A stretch of DNA of 64,000 nucleotides from Cannabis sativa. Its lineage: Eukaryota; Streptophyta; Magnoliopsida; Rosales; Cannabaceae. A program made the position numbers and the translations under genes. The notes under the pieces were generated by a model. That model made no database searches. It was not told the DNA's origin and saw only the letters and a list, made by a program, of their open reading frames with translations. Positions 59,030 to 64,000 of this stretch are shown here, piece after piece. The stretch's first letter is position 1. Each line of letters begins with the position of its first letter. Location of the stretch: the NCBI RefSeq assembly GCF_029168945.1, contig NC_083603.1, positions 35,065,396-35,129,395 on the forward strand. Reading direction: 5' to 3'.

Positions 59030-62000
59030 ATCGACAGGGGTTGTGCCCCAGGGAGCACCGGGGGGTGCAGCAGGAGTATTGGCTCCATTTGATCCCGCGG
59101 GCGACGCCCAGCACATCCCCGGTCTGTTGCCCAGACCAAACGGGAGGGTAGCCATGATCTTCGGAGGACCCCATATTGGAGGAACCACCCGCAAAGAGCT
59201 AAAGCGGTACGCGGGGGCCGTAAAGCACAATGAGGTTTGGGAGGTTACTCAACTCCCAGCTCAGAGGCCCCGGCTGATGGACCAACCCATCACGTTCACG
59301 GAAGAAGACGCCAAGATGGTTTGCTTCCCTCACCATGATCCGCTGGTCATCGAGACCCCAATCGCTAATAAGGTGGTGGCCAGAGTCTTGATTGACAACG
59401 GAAGCTCCGTGAATCTACTCTTCAAGGAGGCCTTCACTGCAATAGGCCTGGCGGACCGAGACCTCTCACCCAGTGGTTCCCAACTCACAGGGTTTAATGG
59501 AACGACGCTTATCGCAATGGGAAAAGTGAGACTTCCAGTCACCTTGTGTCCGGACACCCCCCAGAGCACATTCAAGTACTGCACTTTTGTGGTGGTGGAC
59601 TGCCCGACCGCTTACAACGCGATCCTCGGCCGACCGGCCTTGGTAAATTTTGGCGCAGTCACGTCCATTCGGCACCTGTGCTTAAGGTTCCCTACCCAGG
59701 AAGCCAGAATCGGGACGGTGAGAGGAAACCAGGGGGAAGCAAGGCAATGTTACAATGTTGCAACCCACCTGCCCGTGCTGATGGTCCGGGAAACCATTGA
59801 GCCAGAGATGGCTGAAGAAGATGAGTTGGATCCTCGAGTGGGGTCCGAAAAAATTGTGGAACCAATGGAGGATGTCGAGGAAATATCAGTGTGCGACCTC
59901 GACTCCACCAAAGTACTCCGGCTGGGAAAGAGCCTAGATCTGGAGGAAAAAGAAAAAATAATAAAAACACTGAAGGGCGCCATTGACATTTTTGCATGGT
60001 GCCAAGAGGACATGACTGGCATAAGTCCCCACGTCATCACCCACGTCCTCAACGTCAACCCTCACATGCCACCAGTCCAACAAAAGCGACGCCCTCTCGA
60101 CTCGGTGAAAGCCGATGCCCTAGAGAAAGAGGTGGATAAGCTTCTGACTAACAGCATGATCCACGACATATACTATCTGGAATGGCTAGCCAATCCGGTC
60201 CTGGTGCCCAAGCCGAACGGAACTTGGCGAGTTTGTATAGATTTCACTGATCTAAATAAAGCTTGTCCGAAGGACTGCTTCCCGCTACCCAGGATCGACC
60301 AGATGGTAGACGCCACTTCTGGATTCAAATTACTATCCTTCATGGACGCCTACGCCGGGTATAACCAAATAAAGATGCACACGGCGGACCAAAAGTGCAC
60401 TAGCTTCAGGACTGATAGGGGGTGTACTGCTACCTAGTCATGCCTTTCGGACTGAAGAACGCTGGAGTGGCCTACCAAAGAATGGTCAACCGGATGTTCA
60501 AAGGCCTCTTGGGGCAAAACATGGAGGTATACGTGGACGATATGCTCGTCAAGTCCAAAGCATGCAATAGCCATGCGGACGACTTAGAGGAGTGTTTTGA
60601 GGTAGTCCAGAGATACAGCATGAAGCTCAACCCAAAGAAATGCACCTTTGGGGTTAAGTCAGGGAAGTTCCTGGGCTTCATCGTCCGCCAGAGGGGGATT
60701 GAGGCAAACCCAGAGAAAATCCAAGCTCTCCTGAGCATGCCATCCCCCCAAAAGCATAAAGATGTGCAGAGCCTAACGGGAAAGGTGGCTACCCTGAGCC
60801 GTTTCATCTCACGGTCTACAGACAAGTGCATCCCCTTCTTCAACATACTGAAGAAGTGTCAAAAGTTTGAGTGGTCGGACGAGTGCGAGGAGGCCAAGCT
60901 GAAAGAACATATGGCCAAGCCTCATATCCTATCAAAACCTGTTCTCGGAGAGGACCTATTTCTATATTTGGTTGTCTCCGAGAACGCGGTCAGCGCTGCC
61001 CTAGTCCGGGAAGAAGAGAAAACTCAACATCCCGTTTATTATGTTAGCAAGCGCATGATAGGAGCGGAAACGAGGTACCCCATCATCGAGAAACTGGTTT
61101 TCTGCCTCCTGATGGCCTCAAGAAAATTAAGGCCATATTTCTAAGCACATCCGATCAAGGTACTGACCAACCACCTGCTCCGGCAAGTCCTCCAAAAACT
61201 TGAAGCATCCGGAAGGCTCCTCAAGTGGGCAATGGAGTTAAGTAAGTTCGACTTACACTACGTTCCCCGAATCTCCATAAAAGGCCAAGCCTTGGCAGAC
61301 TTCATTACCGAATGCAATGAAGCCGAGGCAACCGCAAATGCGCCAACACCCTCGGTCCCCACATGGAGAGTGTTTGTGGACGGAGCTTCCAATGAAAATG
61401 GATCCGGAGCAGGGGTGGCAATGATATCATCGACCGGACTGCAACTCTAGGCAGCCCTACGGTTCGACTTCTTAGCTTCAGACAGTGAGGCCGAATATGA
61501 GGCCTTGATAGCAGGGCTGAGGCTAGCAAAAGCCGTAGGGGCCAAAAGAGTGGAAGTCTACAGTGATTCCCAGCTGGTCGTAAATCAGATATCGGGAGAG
61601 TACCAAACACGCGGCGAGCGAATGGCCGCGTATGTAACAATAGTTCGGGAGCTGCTCCACGAGTTCACAGACTACAAAGTGGAAAGAATCCCCCGGGAAA
61701 AGAACGCTCACGCGGACTGTCTGGCTAAGTTAGCTTCAGATAGTGAAATCGAAGGGCTGGGGGTAGTACCAGTGGAACGCTTGGCAGAGCCAAGCATCAA
61801 AGTAAAAGAGGCCATAACAACGATTGGGCAAGAACCCAGCTGGATGGTCCCCATCATAGAATACATAACAAAAGGTGAGTTGCCCCAAGAAAGGGCACTG
61901 TCTCGAAAGATTCAGGATCAGGCTCATCGTTATGTAATGATGGATCAAATTCTCTACCGAAGATGACACAGCATGCCTTATTTAAGGTGTGTATCGGACC

Positions 62001-63027
62001 CTGAAGCTAGACAAATCATGTTAGAGGTCCACGAAGGGTTCTGTGGAGATCATACAGGAGGACCCAGTCTCTCAAAGAAAATATTGAGATAGGGATACTT
62101 CTGGCCAACAATGAAAAAAGATTGTATAGACTACGTCCAAAAGTGTGATTCGTGCCAAAGGTTCGCGAACATACCAAGAGCTCCTCCCAATGAAATTACC
62201 CTGATGACTAGTCCCTGGCCCTTCGCGGTTCGGGGAATAGATCTTATTGGGTCCCTGCCAATAGGAAAGGGAGGAGTAAAGTATGCAATAGTAGCAGTAG
62301 ACTATTTCACCAAATGGACGGAGGCTGAGCCAATGAAGACTATAACTGCTAAAAAAGCACTAGACTTTGTTATCAAAAGCATAGTGTGTCGATATGGCCT
62401 GCCTCAAAAAATAGTATCTGACAATGGAAAGCAATTTGATTGCGAAGAATTTACTGACTTCTGCAACCAAGACGGGGTAGTAAAATGCTTCTCCGCGGTG
62501 GCAAGGCCGCAAAAAAAGGTCAAGCAGAAGCAGTCAATAAAATCCTAAAGGTCACCCTAAAGAAAAAGCTGCTGGCCTGCAAAAACAACTGGCCTGAAGA
62601 GTTGCCAAGAGTGTTATGGGCCTACCGGACGACCCCTAAAACCACGACCGGCCACTCGCCTTTTTCAATGGTGTATGGTTGCGAAGCGATGGTCCATGTA
62701 GAAACGTTATTCCCGTCCCACAGGAGAACGACTTACGATCCAGCCACGAATCAAGCTTTACTTCAAGAAGCTCTGGATCAAGTTGAAGAACTCCGGGACG
62801 AGTCTCAAATACGGATGGTAGCTTGTCAAAAGAAGGTGACCAAATATTTTAACTCCAAGGTTAAAAACAAAAAATTTGCTATTGGGGATATGGTCTTAAG
62901 AAGAGTCTTCCCAGCCACCCAAGAACCCGGAGTGGGGGTACTTGGGCCAAATTGGGAAGGACCATATGAAATCAAGGACGAAATCGGTACTAAGGTATAC
63001 CACACGGACAGACAAAAAACAGGCTAA
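59030..63027 (+). pseudogene. Tat-type pol: protease, RT, RNase H, second RNase H, integrase (broken)
   Basis: Order on the plus strand: protease VLIDNGSSVNLL (about 59385-59420); RT with PVLVPKPNGTWRVCIDFTDLNKACPKD, FMDAYAGYNQI, then a one-base insertion at about 60418-60421, MPFGLKNAG, YVDDMLVKS (60527-60555); RT-linked RNase H (LYLVVSENAVSAALVRE...VYYVSK); a second RNase H (WRVFVDGASNENGSG 61361-61405, [29 protein letters not shown]), typical of the Tat lineage; integrase with HHCC (CDSCQRF) and core residues in DLIGS, SDNGKQF and AEAVNKI. Stops at 61142, 61448, 61964 and about 62088, and a frameshift near 62500. Dead copy. Confidence 0.92.
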
Positions 63028-63316
63028 GTAAAATATCCTGACCCAAAGGGAAGGTCAACAACAAAAAAAAAGTATGCACAAAAAAGACAAAAAAGCATAT
63101 GTATAAACATCCTGACCCAAAGGGCAGGTCCAAAAGAAAGATATGTGCATCAAAGATCATATATAAATATATAAAAATCCTAGCCCTAAGGGCAGGTCAA
63201 AAATATATAAAAATGGCCTTAACTAGTGTCTCCCCTTTAATAAAAACAGCTATGTAAATAAAAAAAAAAAAAGAAAAAGAAAAATCTTGGTTGTAATGGG
63301 TTGAACTCAGAGCGGC
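63028..63316 (+). repeat. Tandem repeats in the Tat 3' non-coding region
   Basis: Three units start at 63037, 63111 and 63179, each opening CCTGACCCAAAGGG(C/A)AGGTC (third: CCTAGCCCTAAGGGCAGGTC), spaced about 70 bp, followed by A/T-rich sequence and an A-run near 63259-63272. Such 3' repeats between pol and the antisense ORF are known in Tat elements. Confidence 0.75.
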
Positions 63317-64000
63317 CTAGTCAATGCAAGGAGGAAGGCGAGGACCAATGCGCGCCTCAAGCATGGCATCAAGCTTCTTCTTCTCCCAGAATTTTGCAAT
63401 CATCTCCGCGGGTTTGGGATAGAAGTTAAGCTTGATATTTTGGTCATTTGTAGACCAGGCCATGTAGACGCCATCGTCGAAACGCTTGACGCACCGGCTG
63501 CAGGAAGTGGGAGAAAGGAGCTCATCTTTCTTAGCCTTCTTCAAGGCTTGGTCTTTAAAGTCCTTGAGCTCCTTCAGCTCCACGGCCAAGTTGGCCCTAG
63601 ACTCCAAGTCTGCCTAGTGAACTTCCTCTAAGGACTTTACCTTGACAGCCATTTCATCCAAGGCTTCCCTAGCCTCCCGAAGCTCACGCTTGGCTTTAGC
63701 AGCAGCCTCGCTCTCCGCCCTCAGCTCCTCCTGATGCCTGGCCTCCAGCCTATCCCTCCGAAGGGTCTCCTCCCGAATTATCGCCTCCACTTGTGCCTCC
63801 CTCCGCCTGGCCTCTTCCTCACTGGCCTTGACAAGGGCCTCCCGGCGCTCGGCATCCTCCTGGTAAAGCCGTCTTTCAGCAGTCAAATCATGAAGGATCT
63901 TCATGACTTTGTCCATGCCCCCAAAGTCTGACAGGACGAAGCCATGGTTGATTAAGTTCTTGGAAAGGCGACCGTCCTCGGCATCAAGCTGGAAAAGGAC
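63317..64000 (-). pseudogene. Antisense gene of the right-hand Tat element, C-terminal half (runs off window)
   Basis: A minus-strand frame with a long coiled coil (ILHDLTAERRLYQEDAERRE through AKRELREAREALDEMAVKVKSLEE), one in-frame TAG at 63614-63616 (from a Gln), then RANLAVELKELKDFKDQALKKAKKDELL and a conserved tail (MAWSTNDQNIKLNFYPKPAEMIAKFWEKKKLDAMLEAR) ending at 63317. It lies after pol and opposite to it, the same arrangement as 53807-54793, which supplies the N-terminal half from another copy. Confidence 0.82.

Larger units (their letters stand above)
56650..59151 (+). pseudogene. Tat-type gag, broken by stops and a solo LTR
   Basis: Likely start MVETRSTRQPRPL at 56650 (the ATG at 56590 is inside the primer-site leader and less likely). 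An acidic N-terminus is followed by two in-frame TAA codons (56902, 56923), then a long open stretch to 58443 with the Tat gag core (PEMAAYTGNSDPSDHLSRF, GSAEEWFKKL, NFRRQFVA, TLKNYIKRFREEA). It is split by a Cassandra-like LTR at 58444-58876. Beyond it the same frame resumes with a Cys/His motif (CEYHNDIGHSTNEC) at about 58890-58935 and runs out at a TAG (59149-59151) after a frameshift near 59030. Confidence 0.88.

Overview
This is plant nuclear DNA, almost certainly from a dicot. The evidence is one spliced plant gene, a GT14 'core-2/I-branching' (BC10-like) glycosyltransferase, surrounded on both sides by plant-type LTR retrotransposons and a LINE. The species cannot be proved from the window; a rosid such as Cannabaceae is a weak guess from the look of the repeats. 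Apart from the gene (36560-38188), nearly everything is layered mobile-element sequence. No bacterial gene, CRISPR array or tRNA gene was seen.

Left block, 1-23787 (all minus strand): a Ty3/gypsy chromovirus of Tekay/Del type. A host copy (integrase at 1-463; rest of pol, gag and primer site at 17794-21527; LTR at 21528-23787) is split by a 17.3 kb insertion of the same family (464-17793), flanked by the 5-bp duplication TGGTA. The insertion is a tandem array, internal-LTR-internal-LTR-internal-LTR, with a period of about 7.05 kb. Its units share the same disabling lesions, so a dead element was amplified by recombination rather than by repeated transposition.

23788-35675: piled-up fragments. 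These are a minus-strand copia-type LTR cut by the chromovirus, a decayed copia internal region with its plus-strand LTR, part of another gypsy LTR, a minus-strand Ty1/copia element (gag, protease, integrase, start of RT, primer site, LTR), and an older copia element whose gag is broken both by that copia and by a 5'-truncated LINE carrying a perfect 15-bp target-site duplication.

35676-39435: the gene island. The GT14 gene has two coding exons and perhaps a 5'UTR intron.

39436-53806: two related non-autonomous copia-like elements. A 10.05 kb copy (41031-51084, two near-identical 1.9 kb LTRs, target-site duplication AGTAG) sits inside the LTR of a second copy (39436-41030 plus 51090-53806). 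Both carry a GC-rich cluster of hairpins a few hundred bases after the primer site, inside otherwise AT-rich DNA with no open gene.

53807-64000: Ty3/gypsy Tat-type (Retand-like) sequence. It has a 784-bp LTR, plus-strand gag-pol with a second RNase H domain, and an ANTISENSE gene between pol and the 3' LTR. A 5' piece of the antisense gene, with TATA box and 5'UTR intron, lies left of the LTR; a 3' piece lies at the window's right end. The gag is broken by a solo LTR of a Cassandra-like TRIM that carries a 5S rRNA-like sequence and has the 5-bp duplication AGAGG.
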